Shown here piece by piece: positions 36,096-44,808 of a stretch of 45,359 nucleotides of DNA. Made by a program: the position numbers and the translations under genes. The notes beneath the pieces were generated by a model that saw nothing but the letters and a program-made list of their open reading frames with translations, searched no databases and was not told where the DNA came from. The stretch is from Caulobacter sp. UNC279MFTsu5.1 (GTDB lineage Bacteria > Pseudomonadota > Alphaproteobacteria > Caulobacterales > Caulobacteraceae): positions 1 to 45,359 of the forward strand of contig NZ_FORN01000048.1 of assembly GCF_900114015.1 (NCBI RefSeq), given 5' to 3'. Each line of letters starts with the position of its first letter. Position 1 is the first letter of the stretch.

Positions 36096-36584
36096 TCAAC
36101 CGCGTTCCCGGCGGGCGCGCCAAGCGTCCAGCGGCGACGTCATCACCACCAGGTCCATGCCCGGCGCGAAGCCGTCCGGCGTATGGGCGGTCTCGACGAA
36201 GCCGTAGCGCGCGAAGAACCCCCGGCTGTGCTGGGTGGTCTTGATCTCCACGGTCTGGAACACCGGATCGGCGGCGATCCGGTCCAGGCGCTCGGCCAGC
36301 AGGCGTTCGCCCAGCCGGCGGCCGTGCAGGTCGCCGCGGACCATGCCCCAGCAGAGGGCGGCGACGGACGGGGCGTCGAGCTTGCGGGCGTAGCCGCCGC
36401 AGCCCAGCGCCTCGCCGTCCAGCGTCTCCAGCACGAAGTAGGGGCCGGGCAGGTCGTCCACGAAGGCCAGGAAATCGGCCTTCTCGACCACGGCGAAGTA
36501 GCGGGGCGTATTGCTGTCGAACAGCGCCTCGCCAAGCGCGCGATCCTCGGCGCGCCAGGAACGCAGGCGAACCGTCCCGCTCAT
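36096..36584 (-). CDS. GNAT-family N-acetyltransferase
   Basis: A 162-residue acetyl-CoA-dependent acetyltransferase domain. The A/B motif region reads WGMVRGDLHGRRLGERLLAERLD (RxxGxG-like pyrophosphate loop), followed by the beta-alpha unit ending GFFARYGFVETAHTPDGFAPG. The substrate is unknown. The ATG overlaps the cobQ stop in the 4-base ATGA pattern, so it is translationally coupled to cobQ, though a cobalamin role is not implied by its sequence. Confidence 0.83.
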   Translation of the reverse strand: MSGTVRLRSWRAEDRALGEALFDSNTPRYFAVVEKADFLAFVDDLPGPYFVLETLDGEALGCGGYARKLDAPSVAALCWGMVRGDLHGRRLGERLLAERLDRIAADPVFQTVEIKTTQHSRGFFARYGFVETAHTPDGFAPGMDLVVMTSPLDAWRARRERG

Positions 36585-38041
36585 AGGCCGGCGATCCGCG
36601 CGATCGCTCCGATGTCCAGCGAGCGCTCCAGCATGGCGGCGATCTCGTCCAGCGCCGCGTCGACCGTCGCCGCGTGGTCGCGCGGCGTGATCGCCAGGCC
36701 CAGCGGGGCCAGCAGGGCCGCGCGCGCCTCGCCGCGCTCGAACAGACCGTGGACATAGGCCCCGGCCACCCGGCCGTCGGCCGAGACCGCGCCGTCGACT
36801 GGCCCGCCGTCCAGCGCCAGCATCGGCCGCGCCGCGCCGGGTCCGGTCGTGCGGCCGATGTGCATCTCGTAGCCGGCGAAGGCCGCGTCGCCGTCCAGCA
36901 GCCGCCCCGACACGGCCCGCAGCACCTTGTCGCCCAGCAGCACGGTCTCGACGTCCAGCAGGCCCAGGCCCGGCGCCGAACCCGGCGCGCCCTCGATCCC
37001 TTCCGGGTCCGACACCACGCGCCCCAGCATCTGGTAGCCGCCGCAGACGCCCAGCACCCGGCCGCCGCGCCGCACATGGGCCAGGATGTCGATGTCCCAG
37101 CCCTGGGCGCGCAGGAAGGCGAGATCCGCCAAGGTGGCCTTGGTCCCAGGCAGGATCACCAGGTCGGCGTCGCCGGGTACGGGCGTCCCGGGCGGCAGGA
37201 AGGCGAAGTCGATGTCCGGATCGGCCCGCAGCGGGTCGAACTCGTCGAAATTGGCGATCCGCGACAGCATCGGCGCGACAATCCGCACTCGCCTGTCGCC
37301 GTCGGCGCGGGTCGGACGCTCCAGCACCACGGCGTCCTCGGCGGGCAGGGCGCGGGCCGGGGCCAGCCACGGCGCCATGCCCAGGTCCGGCCAGCCGGTG
37401 CGGGCGACGATCTCGCGGCGACCGTCGTCGAACAGCGAAGGATCGCCGCGGAACTTGTTGATGATGAAGCCCTTGATGCGGTCGCGATCACCTAAGTCCA
37501 GCACCAGGTGCGCCCCGGCCAGGGCGGCGATCACGTGGCCGCGGTCGATGTCGCCGACCAGGGCGACGGGCACGTCGGCGGCGTGGGCGAAACCCATATT
37601 GGCGATGTCGCCGGCCCGCAGATTGGTCTCGGCCGGACTGCCGGCCCCCTCGACCAGCACTAGGTCGGCCTCGGCGGCCAGCAGGCGATAGCTCTCGACC
37701 GTGGTCGCCAGCAGGTCGGGCTTGAGACCCTGGAACGCCCGGGCCTTGTAGGCCCCGACCACCTTGCCCCGCACCACCACCTGGGCCCCGACGTCGCTCT
37801 GGGGCTTGAGCAGCACCGGGTTCATGTGGACCGTCGGCGGCGTGCGGCAGGCAATGGCCTGCAGGGCCTGGGCCCGGCCGATCTCGCCGCCGTCGGCGGT
37901 GACCGCGGCGTTGTTGGACATGTTCTGCGGCTTGAACGGCCGCACGATCAGTCCCCGATTGGCGAACAGCCGGCACAGGCCCGCCACCAGGGTCGACTTG
38001 CCCACGTCGGAACCGCAGCCCTGGATCATCAGCGACGCCAT
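36581..38041 (-). CDS. Cobyric acid synthase CobQ
   Basis: A 486-residue amidotransferase that adds four amide groups to adenosylcobyrinic a,c-diamide in cobalamin synthesis. The N-terminal ATP domain has the P-loop GCGSDVGKST (8-17) and FKPQNMSNNAAVT, specific for CobQ. The C-terminal class I glutaminase-like domain has the nucleophile Cys333 in GVCGGYQMLG and the AGAYVHGLFE His region. No other cobalamin gene is present in the window and no B12 riboswitch is apparent in the short 5' gap, so the gene is outlying. Confidence 0.96.
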   Translation of the reverse strand: MASLMIQGCGSDVGKSTLVAGLCRLFANRGLIVRPFKPQNMSNNAAVTADGGEIGRAQALQAIACRTPPTVHMNPVLLKPQSDVGAQVVVRGKVVGAYKARAFQGLKPDLLATTVESYRLLAAEADLVLVEGAGSPAETNLRAGDIANMGFAHAADVPVALVGDIDRGHVIAALAGAHLVLDLGDRDRIKGFIINKFRGDPSLFDDGRREIVARTGWPDLGMAPWLAPARALPAEDAVVLERPTRADGDRRVRIVAPMLSRIANFDEFDPLRADPDIDFAFLPPGTPVPGDADLVILPGTKATLADLAFLRAQGWDIDILAHVRRGGRVLGVCGGYQMLGRVVSDPEGIEGAPGSAPGLGLLDVETVLLGDKVLRAVSGRLLDGDAAFAGYEMHIGRTTGPGAARPMLALDGGPVDGAVSADGRVAGAYVHGLFERGEARAALLAPLGLAITPRDHAATVDAALDEIAAMLERSLDIGAIARIAGL

Positions 38042-38089
38042 GGCCCGCGCCTATAGGGCTGGCCCGCCGGGGTCAATGCGCGGCGTGGC

Positions 38090-38485
38090 TCAGGCCTCGA
38101 TCGCTCGCGAAACCCGTCGCGCCTCATCCTGGCGCGCCCGCAGCCGCGCGCCGAACGCGCCGAGCTCGCGAAACACCGGCAGCATGGTCTCGCCCAGCGG
38201 CGACAGCCCATAGGTCGCTCCGCCCTTGTCGAAAGCGCGGACGACCAGGCCGGATTGCTCCAGTTCGCGCAGGTTGCGGGTCAGTTCCTTGGCGCTGATC
38301 CCGGGCGCCGCGCGCAGCAGGGCGTTGAAGCGCTGCTCGCCCCCCAGGAAGAGGGCGCGCAGCAGCAGCATCTTCCATCGCCCGCTGACGGTGTGGATCG
38401 CCTGCTCCAGCGGACAATCCCGGGCCGCATCGGGCACGCCGAACCGCGGGTCACGAGGCCCCGCAACGATGGCCAGGTCGGTCAT
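38090..38485 (-). CDS. HxlR-family transcriptional regulator
   Basis: A 131-residue winged-helix regulator of the HxlR type: CPLEQAIHTVSGRWKMLLLRALFLGGEQRFNALLRAAPGISAKELTRNLRELEQSGLVVR is the complete domain, with the usual N-terminal cysteine (CPLE) that in homologues senses aldehydes or oxidants. ATG at 38485 has GAGG eight bases upstream. It is divergent from the NmrA-like gene, which is its probable target. Confidence 0.92.
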   Translation of the reverse strand: MTDLAIVAGPRDPRFGVPDAARDCPLEQAIHTVSGRWKMLLLRALFLGGEQRFNALLRAAPGISAKELTRNLRELEQSGLVVRAFDKGGATYGLSPLGETMLPVFRELGAFGARLRARQDEARRVSRAIEA

Positions 38486-38562
38486 GCGGTTACCTCGCGG
38501 TGCGTTGAGGGGACGGGGCGGGCGGTCGATATCGGCGTCATGCAACAGATATGGGATCGATC

Positions 38563-39405
38563 ATGAGCGACACTATCCTGGTCACGGGGGCGACCGGCAA
38601 AACAGGGCGGCGGCTGGCGGCGGCCTTGAAGGAAAAGAACGTCGATGTCCGCGCCGCCAGCCGGCGCCCGTCCGCGGACCACCTCGTTTTCGATTGGCAG
38701 GACCCGTCGACCCATGCGGCGGCGGTGGAGGGCGTCGACGCCATCTATCTCGTCCCTCCGGCGATGGTCGAGGATCCCGCGCCCCTCGTGGCGCCGTTCC
38801 TCGCCGCCGCCCGCCGCGCAGGCGTGCGCGGGGTGGTGTTGGTCTCCTCGATGGGTGCTGGCTTTCCCTCCGAGCCGCCTGGAAGCGGGCGCCGCAAACT
38901 GGAGGCCCTGGTCGCCGACAGCGGCCTGGGATGGACGATCCTGCGTCCGTCGAGCTTCATGCAGAACTTCTCCGAGGGGTTCCTGCTGCCGGCCGTGCGC
39001 GGCGGCGCGATCCCCAATCCGGCCGGCGACGGCAAGGCGGCGATGGTGGACGCCATCGACATCGCGGCGGTCGCCGCGGCGGTGCTGACGGACGGCGCGC
39101 GCCACGCCGGGCAGGTCCATGACGTGACCGGTCCGTCGCCGATCAGCTTCGCCGAGATCGCAGGGGTCATTACCGAGGAAGCCGGCCGTCCGGTGGCCGT
39201 CCGCCCGACCACCTCGCCCCAGTTCCTGGCGATGCTGGAAGGGGCCGGCGTTCCGTCCGACTACGCCGCCATGTTGCTGCGCGACCAGGAGGCGATCCGC
39301 GACGGCGCGGCCGCGGCCGTCGCCGACACCGTCCAACGCCTGGCCGGGCGTCCGGCGCGGCCGTTCGCCGACTATGCCGCCGAGGCGGCGGGCGCCTGGC
39401 GCTGA
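38563..39405 (+). CDS. NmrA-like NAD(P)H-binding oxidoreductase
   Basis: A 280-residue atypical SDR of the NmrA/quinone-oxidoreductase type: ILVTGATGKTGRRLAAALKEKN is the dinucleotide motif, and LGWTILRPSSFMQNF is the characteristic NmrA-group segment. Such proteins act as NAD(P)H-dependent quinone reductases or redox sensors. ATG at 38563 is preferred; one four codons earlier (38551) has no better ribosome site. It is divergent from an HxlR regulator, an arrangement commonly linked to quinone or electrophile stress. A perfect hairpin follows 26 bp after the stop. Confidence 0.87.
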   Translation: MSDTILVTGATGKTGRRLAAALKEKNVDVRAASRRPSADHLVFDWQDPSTHAAAVEGVDAIYLVPPAMVEDPAPLVAPFLAAARRAGVRGVVLVSSMGAGFPSEPPGSGRRKLEALVADSGLGWTILRPSSFMQNFSEGFLLPAVRGGAIPNPAGDGKAAMVDAIDIAAVAAAVLTDGARHAGQVHDVTGPSPISFAEIAGVITEEAGRPVAVRPTTSPQFLAMLEGAGVPSDYAAMLLRDQEAIRDGAAAAVADTVQRLAGRPARPFADYAAEAAGAWR

Positions 39406-39431
39406 AGGCCGCTTACGAGCGAAACCCTGTC

Positions 39432-39458
39432 GGCTCGGGCGCGCATCGCGCCCGAGCC
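39432..39458 (+). terminator. Perfect 12-bp hairpin, probable terminator
   Basis: GGCTCGGGCGCG (39432-39443) and CGCGCCCGAGCC (39447-39458) are exact reverse complements with a 3-base loop (CAT). It follows the NmrA-like gene. No U-run follows, so termination efficiency is uncertain. Confidence 0.55.
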
Positions 39459-39550
39459 CGATCGGCGTGAAGGACGCCGGTTCGACGGGACGGCCGGTCG
39501 ATCATCCACGGGTAGCGCGCCGGGGCCGGGCGCTCTATATCCCCGGTCAC

Positions 39551-39844
39551 ATGACCATCGATCACGACTCCCGCCTCCGGCGGCTGAAGTTCCGGGCCTG
39601 GCATCGCGGATTTCGAGAAGCGGACCTCATTCTGGGGCCGTTCGCGGACACCCATGGCCCGAACCTGACTCCCGAACAGCTCGATACCTTCGAAACGCTG
39701 ATGGAGGAGTCCGATCGCGAGATCTACGCCTGGATCGTCGGCCAGGAGCCGACTCCGGCCCGGTTCGACACCGATGTCCTGAACCTGATCAAGACCTTCC
39801 GCTACGAAGCTCATGCGTCGCGGCCGGTGGGGGATGGGGCCTGA
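39551..39844 (+). CDS. FAD assembly factor SdhE (succinate dehydrogenase assembly factor 2 family)
   Basis: A 97-residue, all-helical protein of the SdhE/Sdh5 family, which promotes covalent FAD attachment to succinate dehydrogenase. RRLKFRAWHRGFREADLILGPFAD contains the RGxxE motif (Arg-Gly-x-x-Glu), and LDTFETLMEESDREIYAWIVGQEP is the conserved second half. No strong Shine-Dalgarno sequence precedes the ATG. It lies upstream of mfd, with the palindromic repeat R4 between them. Confidence 0.9.
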   Translation: MTIDHDSRLRRLKFRAWHRGFREADLILGPFADTHGPNLTPEQLDTFETLMEESDREIYAWIVGQEPTPARFDTDVLNLIKTFRYEAHASRPVGDGA

Positions 39845-39859
39845 GATACGCCACATAAA

Positions 39860-39989
39860 ATCCGCTCATCCCGGCGAACGCCGGGACCCAGATCCCAAAG
39901 CTGGGTGGCTGATTGGACAGGCTCAGCGCTTTTGGCGTCAGCCACACCGTCATTCCATCTGGGTCCCGGCGTTCGCCGGGATGAGCGGA
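39860..39989. repeat. Palindromic intergenic repeat R4 (copy 2 of the R3/R4 family)
   Basis: Arms at 39860-39893 and 39957-39989 are reverse complements and identical to those of R3 at 26637-26767. The centre is similar but diverged (GTGGCTGATTGGA...TTTTGGCGTCAGCC). It separates the SdhE-like gene from mfd and could act as a terminator or mRNA-stabilising hairpin. Confidence 0.93.
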
Positions 39990-40079
39990 ACTAGAAAACG
40001 ATCGAGACCCAGGACCTTGTCCTGAGCAACAGCATCAACACCGGCGGCGTTGTCGCTGACCTGTCCTTGAAGAGTTTCC

Positions 40080-43000
40080 ATGGCCTACGACGCCAAACAG
40101 ATCGCCAAGGCCTCGGGAGGCCTGACCCTGGCCGGCGCGCCGGAGGGCTTCGACGCCCTGGTCATGGCCGACATCGCCCGCGCGCGCGGCGGCCTGACCG
40201 CCTTCGTCGCCCGCGACACCGCCCGGGCCAGCGCCTTCATCGACGCCCTGAAGTTCTTCGCGCCCGAGATCGAGGCGGTGCTGTTCCCGTCCTGGGACTG
40301 CCTGCCCTACGACCGCATCGGCCCGTCGGCCGGAGTGGCGGCCGTCCGCATGGCCACCCTGCACCGCCTGGCCGAGGGCCTGGGCCAGGACAAGCCGGCC
40401 ATGCTGGTCACCGCCGCGCCGGCCCTGCTGCAGCGCGTGCCGGAGAAGTCGGTCCTGCTGCGCGCCAGCTATTCAGCCAAGGTCGGCAACAGCGTCGATG
40501 TGGCGGACCTGGAGCGTTATTTCGCGATCAACGGCTACAGCCGCGCGTCGACGGTGTCCGAGCGGGGCGAGTTCGCCATCCGCGGCGGCGTCATCGACGT
40601 CTTCCCGCCGGCCGCCGAGGAGCCGGTGCGCCTGGACCTGTTCGGCGACACCCTGGAGAGCATCCGCGCCTTCGATCCCGAGACCCAGCGCTCGACCCGG
40701 CAGCTGCGCGAGATCCAGCTGCTGCCGGTCAGCGAAGCCCTGCTCGACAAGGACGGCGTCTCGCGGTTCCGCGCGGGCTACATCCGCCAGTTCGGGGCGC
40801 CCGGCGATGATCCGCTGTACGCCACGGTCAGCGAGGGCGGCCGCCGCGCCGGCCTGGAGCATTGGCTGCCGCTGTTCTACGAGCGGATGGCGACCCTGTT
40901 CGACTATTTGCCGGACGGCGCCCTGCTGGGCGTCGATCACCAGGTCACGGAAAGCCGCGACGAGCGCCTGGCGATGATCGCCGACGCCTACGACGCCCGC
41001 GCCTCGGCCGACCGCAAGTCGGCCTACCGCCCGCTGGCGCCCGACGCCCTGTACCTGACCGCCCGGGAATGGGACCAGGCGGTCGAGGACCGTCCCAACC
41101 GCAAGTTCACGCCGTTCCAGCCGCAGGGGCTGGACGTGGTCGACCTGGGCGCCAAGCTGGGCCGCGCCTTCGCCGCCGAGCGAGCCCAGGACAGCGTCAA
41201 CCTGTTCGAAGCCACCGCCGACCACGCCCGGACGCTGGCCGAGCAGGGGAAACGCGTGCTGTTCGCCTCGTGGTCGGAGGGCTCGTCCGAGCGCCTGGGG
41301 ACCATGCTGGCCGACCACGGCCTGAAGAAGATCCCCTACGCCGCCTACTGGCAGGCGGCCAAGGCCAACGATCCCAAGACCCCGCAGCGGGTGGTCCTGC
41401 CGCTGGACCACGGTTTCGAGACCGAGAACCTGGCGGTCATTTCCGAGACCGACATCCTGGGCGACCGCCTGGCCCGGCCGCGCAAGAAGCGCCGCGCCGC
41501 CAACTTCCTGGCCGAGGCCAGCGCCCTGACGCCGGGCGACCTGGTCGTCCATATCGACCACGGCATCGGCCGCTACGAGGGCCTCAAGACCCTGGACGTC
41601 CAGGGCGCGCCGCACGACTGCCTGGACCTGCTGTACGGCGGCGAGGCCAAGCTGTACCTGCCGGTCGAGAACATCGACCTGTTGACCCGCTACGGGACCG
41701 ACGGCGAGAACGTCCAGCTGGACAAGCTGGGCGGCGCGGCCTGGCAGGGGCGCAAGGCCAAGGCGAAGGAGCGGCTGCGGGTCATGGCCGAGGGCCTGAT
41801 CCAGATCGCCGCCGCCCGCCAGCTGAAGTCGGTGGAGGAGACCGACCCGCCGCACGGGGTGTTCGACGAGTTCTGCGCCCGCTTCCCCTACGAGGAGACC
41901 GACGACCAGCTGTCGGCCATCGCCGACGTGCTGGAGGACCTCTCCTCGGGCAAGCCGATGGACCGGCTGATCTGCGGCGACGTCGGCTTCGGCAAGACCG
42001 AGGTGGCCCTGCGCGCCGCCTTCGTGGTGGCGATGAGCGGCAAGCAGGTGGCCGTGGTCTGCCCGACCACGCTGCTGGCCCGCCAGCACTACAAGACCTT
42101 CAAGGACCGCTTCCAGGGCTGGCCGGTCAAGGTCACCCGCCTGTCGCGCCTGGTCACCGGCAAGGAGGCGGCCGAGACCCGCGAGGGCCTGGCCAACGGC
42201 CAGTTCGAGATCGTGGTCGGCACCCACGCCATCCTGTCCAAGCAGGTGTCGTTCAAGGACCTGGGCCTGGTCATCGTCGACGAGGAGCAGCACTTCGGGG
42301 TCAAGCACAAGGAGAAGCTGAAGGAGCTTCGCGCCGACGTGCACATGCTGACCCTGACCGCCACGCCGATCCCGCGCACCCTGCAGATGGCGCTCAGCGG
42401 CATCCGGGAGATGTCGATCATCGCCACCCCGCCGGTCGACCGCCTGGCGGTGCGCACCTACATCAGCCCGTTCGATCCGGTGTCCCTGCGCGAGGCCCTG
42501 CTGCGCGAGAAGTATCGCGGCGGCCAGGCCTATTACGTGGTGCCGCGCATCAAGGACCTGGAGGACATCGAGAAGTTCCTCCGCACCCAGGTGCCCGAGG
42601 TCAAGTACGTGGTCGGGCATGGGCAGATGGCCCCGACCCAGCTGGAAGACGTGATGACCGCCTTCTACGAGGGCCAGTACGACGTGCTTCTTGCGACCAC
42701 GATCGTGGAAAGCGGGCTGGACATCCCCTCGGCCAACACCCTGGTCGTCCACCGCGCCGACATGTTCGGCCTGGCCCAGCTTTACCAGATCCGCGGCCGG
42801 GTGGGCCGGTCCAAGGCCCGGGCCTACGCCTATCTGACCACGCCGGCCGAGAAGCAGATCACCCTGTCGGCCGAGAAGCGCCTGAAGGTGCTGCAGTCGC
42901 TGGACAGTCTCGGCGCCGGCTTCCAGCTGGCCAGCCACGACCTGGACCAGCGCGGCGGCGGCAACCTGCTGGGCGACGAGCAGAGCGGCCACATCAAGGA

Positions 43001-43547
43001 GATCGGCGTGGAGCTCTACCAGCAGATGCTAGAGGACGCCGTCGCCGAGCTGCGCGAACGCCAGGGGGCCGAGGCCCTGCTGGAGGACCGGGGCTGGTCG
43101 CCGCAGATCAACACCGGCGCGGCCGTGATGATCCCCGACGACTACGTGCCTGACCTGAACGTGCGCTTGTCCCTCTACCGCCGCCTGTCCGAGGCTGAGA
43201 AAGCCGCCGACCGCGAGGCCCTGGCCGCCGAGCTGATCGACCGCTTCGGCCCGCTGCCGCCCGAGACCGACAGCCTGCTCAAGGTGGTGGCCATCAAGGG
43301 CCTGTGCCGCGAGGCCAATGTCGCCAAGATCGACGTCGGCCCCAAGGGCGCGGTGGCCAGCTTCCGCAACGACGTCTACGCCAACCCCCTGGCCCTGATG
43401 CAGTTCGTGGCCAAGAACAACGTCGTCTGGAAGGTGCGCCCCGACCAGAAGGTGGTGGTCAAGGGCGAGTGGGACACCCCGGCCCAGCGGCTGGACGCGG
43501 CCGAGAAGATCCTGGCCCAGCTGGTGACGCTGGCCAAGGCGGCGTGA
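40080..43547 (+). CDS. Transcription-repair coupling factor Mfd
   Basis: A 1155-residue translocase that removes stalled RNA polymerase at DNA lesions and recruits UvrA. The UvrB-like module fills about residues 1-350, the RNA-polymerase-interacting CarD-like domain is around 480-545 (LTPGDLVVHIDHGIGRYEGLKTL), and the RecG-like motor runs from about 600 to 970 with Walker A GDVGFGKTEVA (about 633-641), DEEQHFG (about 733) and QIRGRVGRSKARAYAY. The C-terminal regulatory domain follows. The length matches E. coli Mfd (1148). Confidence 0.98.
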   Translation: MAYDAKQIAKASGGLTLAGAPEGFDALVMADIARARGGLTAFVARDTARASAFIDALKFFAPEIEAVLFPSWDCLPYDRIGPSAGVAAVRMATLHRLAEGLGQDKPAMLVTAAPALLQRVPEKSVLLRASYSAKVGNSVDVADLERYFAINGYSRASTVSERGEFAIRGGVIDVFPPAAEEPVRLDLFGDTLESIRAFDPETQRSTRQLREIQLLPVSEALLDKDGVSRFRAGYIRQFGAPGDDPLYATVSEGGRRAGLEHWLPLFYERMATLFDYLPDGALLGVDHQVTESRDERLAMIADAYDARASADRKSAYRPLAPDALYLTAREWDQAVEDRPNRKFTPFQPQGLDVVDLGAKLGRAFAAERAQDSVNLFEATADHARTLAEQGKRVLFASWSEGSSERLGTMLADHGLKKIPYAAYWQAAKANDPKTPQRVVLPLDHGFETENLAVISETDILGDRLARPRKKRRAANFLAEASALTPGDLVVHIDHGIGRYEGLKTLDVQGAPHDCLDLLYGGEAKLYLPVENIDLLTRYGTDGENVQLDKLGGAAWQGRKAKAKERLRVMAEGLIQIAAARQLKSVEETDPPHGVFDEFCARFPYEETDDQLSAIADVLEDLSSGKPMDRLICGDVGFGKTEVALRAAFVVAMSGKQVAVVCPTTLLARQHYKTFKDRFQGWPVKVTRLSRLVTGKEAAETREGLANGQFEIVVGTHAILSKQVSFKDLGLVIVDEEQHFGVKHKEKLKELRADVHMLTLTATPIPRTLQMALSGIREMSIIATPPVDRLAVRTYISPFDPVSLREALLREKYRGGQAYYVVPRIKDLEDIEKFLRTQVPEVKYVVGHGQMAPTQLEDVMTAFYEGQYDVLLATTIVESGLDIPSANTLVVHRADMFGLAQLYQIRGRVGRSKARAYAYLTTPAEKQITLSAEKRLKVLQSLDSLGAGFQLASHDLDQRGGGNLLGDEQSGHIKEIGVELYQQMLEDAVAELRERQGAEALLEDRGWSPQINTGAAVMIPDDYVPDLNVRLSLYRRLSEAEKAADREALAAELIDRFGPLPPETDSLLKVVAIKGLCREANVAKIDVGPKGAVASFRNDVYANPLALMQFVAKNNVVWKVRPDQKVVVKGEWDTPAQRLDAAEKILAQLVTLAKAA

Positions 43548-43569
43548 TCCCAGGGCTGGTCTGGCGGTA

Positions 43570-43588
43570 GCTGACAGCGGATGTCAGC
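43570..43588. promoter_or_regulatory. Inverted repeat upstream of the NIPSNAP gene
   Basis: GCTGACA-GCGGA-TGTCAGC is a perfect 7-bp-arm inverted repeat about 45 bp upstream of the NIPSNAP ATG, followed by a third half-site (GGCTGACC, 43590-43597). It looks like an operator for a regulator not encoded in the window. It also follows the mfd stop by 22 bp, so a weak terminator role is possible. Confidence 0.45.
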
Positions 43589-43631
43589 AGGCTGACCTTA
43601 GATCCTCGCCGCCACAGCGAAGGGGACCGCC

Positions 43632-44342
43632 ATGACCGCCCAGACCGTGATCGAGCTGCGCCAGTACCGGATGAAACCGGGCCGCCGCGACGACCTGATC
43701 GCCCTTTTCGAGCGCGAGTTCGTCGAGAGCCAGGAGGCCCATGGCATGAGCCTGCTGGGCCAGTTCCGCGACCTGGACGCGCCCGGCCACTTCGTCTGGA
43801 TGCGCGGCTTCGAGAGCATGCCCGCGCGCAAGGCGGCGCTGGAGGGGTTCTATGGCGGGCCGGTCTGGCAGGCCCATCGCCAGGCCGCCAACGCCACGCT
43901 GGACGACAATGACGACGTCCTGCTGCTGAAGCCGCCGGTCGCCGCCGCGCGCCTCGACCTGCCGCCGCGCCGGCCCGACGGCGCGGACCTGGGGCCGGCC
44001 TCCCTGATCGGCCTGGCGATCCAGGCCCTGGACGGTCCGCCGCCCGCCGACCTCGCCGCCCGGTTCGAAGGCGAGGTCCGGCCCGCCCTCGAGGCGGCCG
44101 GCGCCGCGGTCCTGGGCTGGATGGTCACCGAGGCCGCCGAGAACAGCTTTCCCCGGCTGCCGGTGCGCGAGGGCGAGCCTGTGCTGGTATGGATCGGCCG
44201 CTTCGCCGACGCCGAGGCCCACGCCGAGCACCTGGTCCGCGCCGAGCGGGCGGGCCTGGGCGACGGCTTCGGCCTGGCGTCGAAGCGCGGGGTGATCCAG
44301 CGCCTGCGCCTGGCGCCCACGGCGCGGTCGCGGCTGCGATGA
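43632..44342 (+). CDS. NIPSNAP-family protein
   Basis: A 236-residue protein whose first ~100 residues match the NIPSNAP ferredoxin-like fold (VIELRQYRMKPGRRDDLIALFEREFVESQEAHGM...GQFRDLDAPGHFVWMRGFESMPAR). The second half looks like a degenerate repeat of the same fold (VLGWMVTEAAENSFPRLPVREGEPVLVWIGRFADAEAH). Biochemical function is unknown for bacterial members. A likely operator precedes it, and an SRPBCC gene follows 73 bp downstream on the same strand. Confidence 0.82.
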   Translation: MTAQTVIELRQYRMKPGRRDDLIALFEREFVESQEAHGMSLLGQFRDLDAPGHFVWMRGFESMPARKAALEGFYGGPVWQAHRQAANATLDDNDDVLLLKPPVAAARLDLPPRRPDGADLGPASLIGLAIQALDGPPPADLAARFEGEVRPALEAAGAAVLGWMVTEAAENSFPRLPVREGEPVLVWIGRFADAEAHAEHLVRAERAGLGDGFGLASKRGVIQRLRLAPTARSRLR

Positions 44343-44415
44343 CCGGGTCCGGATCCCGCCAGCCAGGCCGGCGCGAACTTGCCAGGATCGGGGAAACCGC
44401 GAGAGGAGATTTCCC

Positions 44416-44808
44416 ATGGCCACGATCACCAAGTCCGTCGATGTCGCCCTGGCGCCGGGTCCGGTCTGGGACGCCGTGCGCGACTGGGGCCACGTCCACC
44501 AGCGGCTTTGCCCCGGGGTCCTGACCGATTGCCAGGTGGAGGAGGGGGCGCGGACCGTCACCTTCGCCAATGGCCTGGTCGCCCGCGAGCTGATCGTCAC
44601 CGTCGACGACGGGACCCGCCGCCTGGTCTGGTCGGTGGTCGGCAGCGCGCTGCTGACCCACCACAACGGCGCGATGCAGGTGCTGGCGCAAGGGCAGGGC
44701 GGCCGCATCGTCTGGACCGCCGACATCCTGCCGCACGACGCCGCCGAGCGGGTGGCGGGCTTCATGGACCTGGGCTGCGCGGCGATGAAGACGACGCTGG
44801 AGGGGTGA
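44416..44808 (+). CDS. SRPBCC (polyketide cyclase/START-like) protein
   Basis: A 130-residue protein of the SRPBCC ligand-binding fold: ITKSVDVALAPGPVWDAVRDWGHVHQRLCPGV at the start, a beta-rich middle and a long C-terminal helix (AAERVAGFMDLGCAAMKTTLEG). These domains bind hydrophobic ligands; no specific function can be given. AGGAG lies about eight bases before the ATG. It may be co-transcribed with the NIPSNAP gene. Confidence 0.85.
   Translation: MATITKSVDVALAPGPVWDAVRDWGHVHQRLCPGVLTDCQVEEGARTVTFANGLVARELIVTVDDGTRRLVWSVVGSALLTHHNGAMQVLAQGQGGRIVWTADILPHDAAERVAGFMDLGCAAMKTTLEG

Noticed and set aside
38042..38089. Cobalamin riboswitch upstream of cobQ
   Set aside because: The gap to the upstream gene is only 48 bp and contains no B12-box-like sequence.
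40473..42992. 839-codon open frame antisense to mfd
   Set aside because: Composition is typical of antisense GC-rich frames; the mfd reading frame is fully conserved in motifs.
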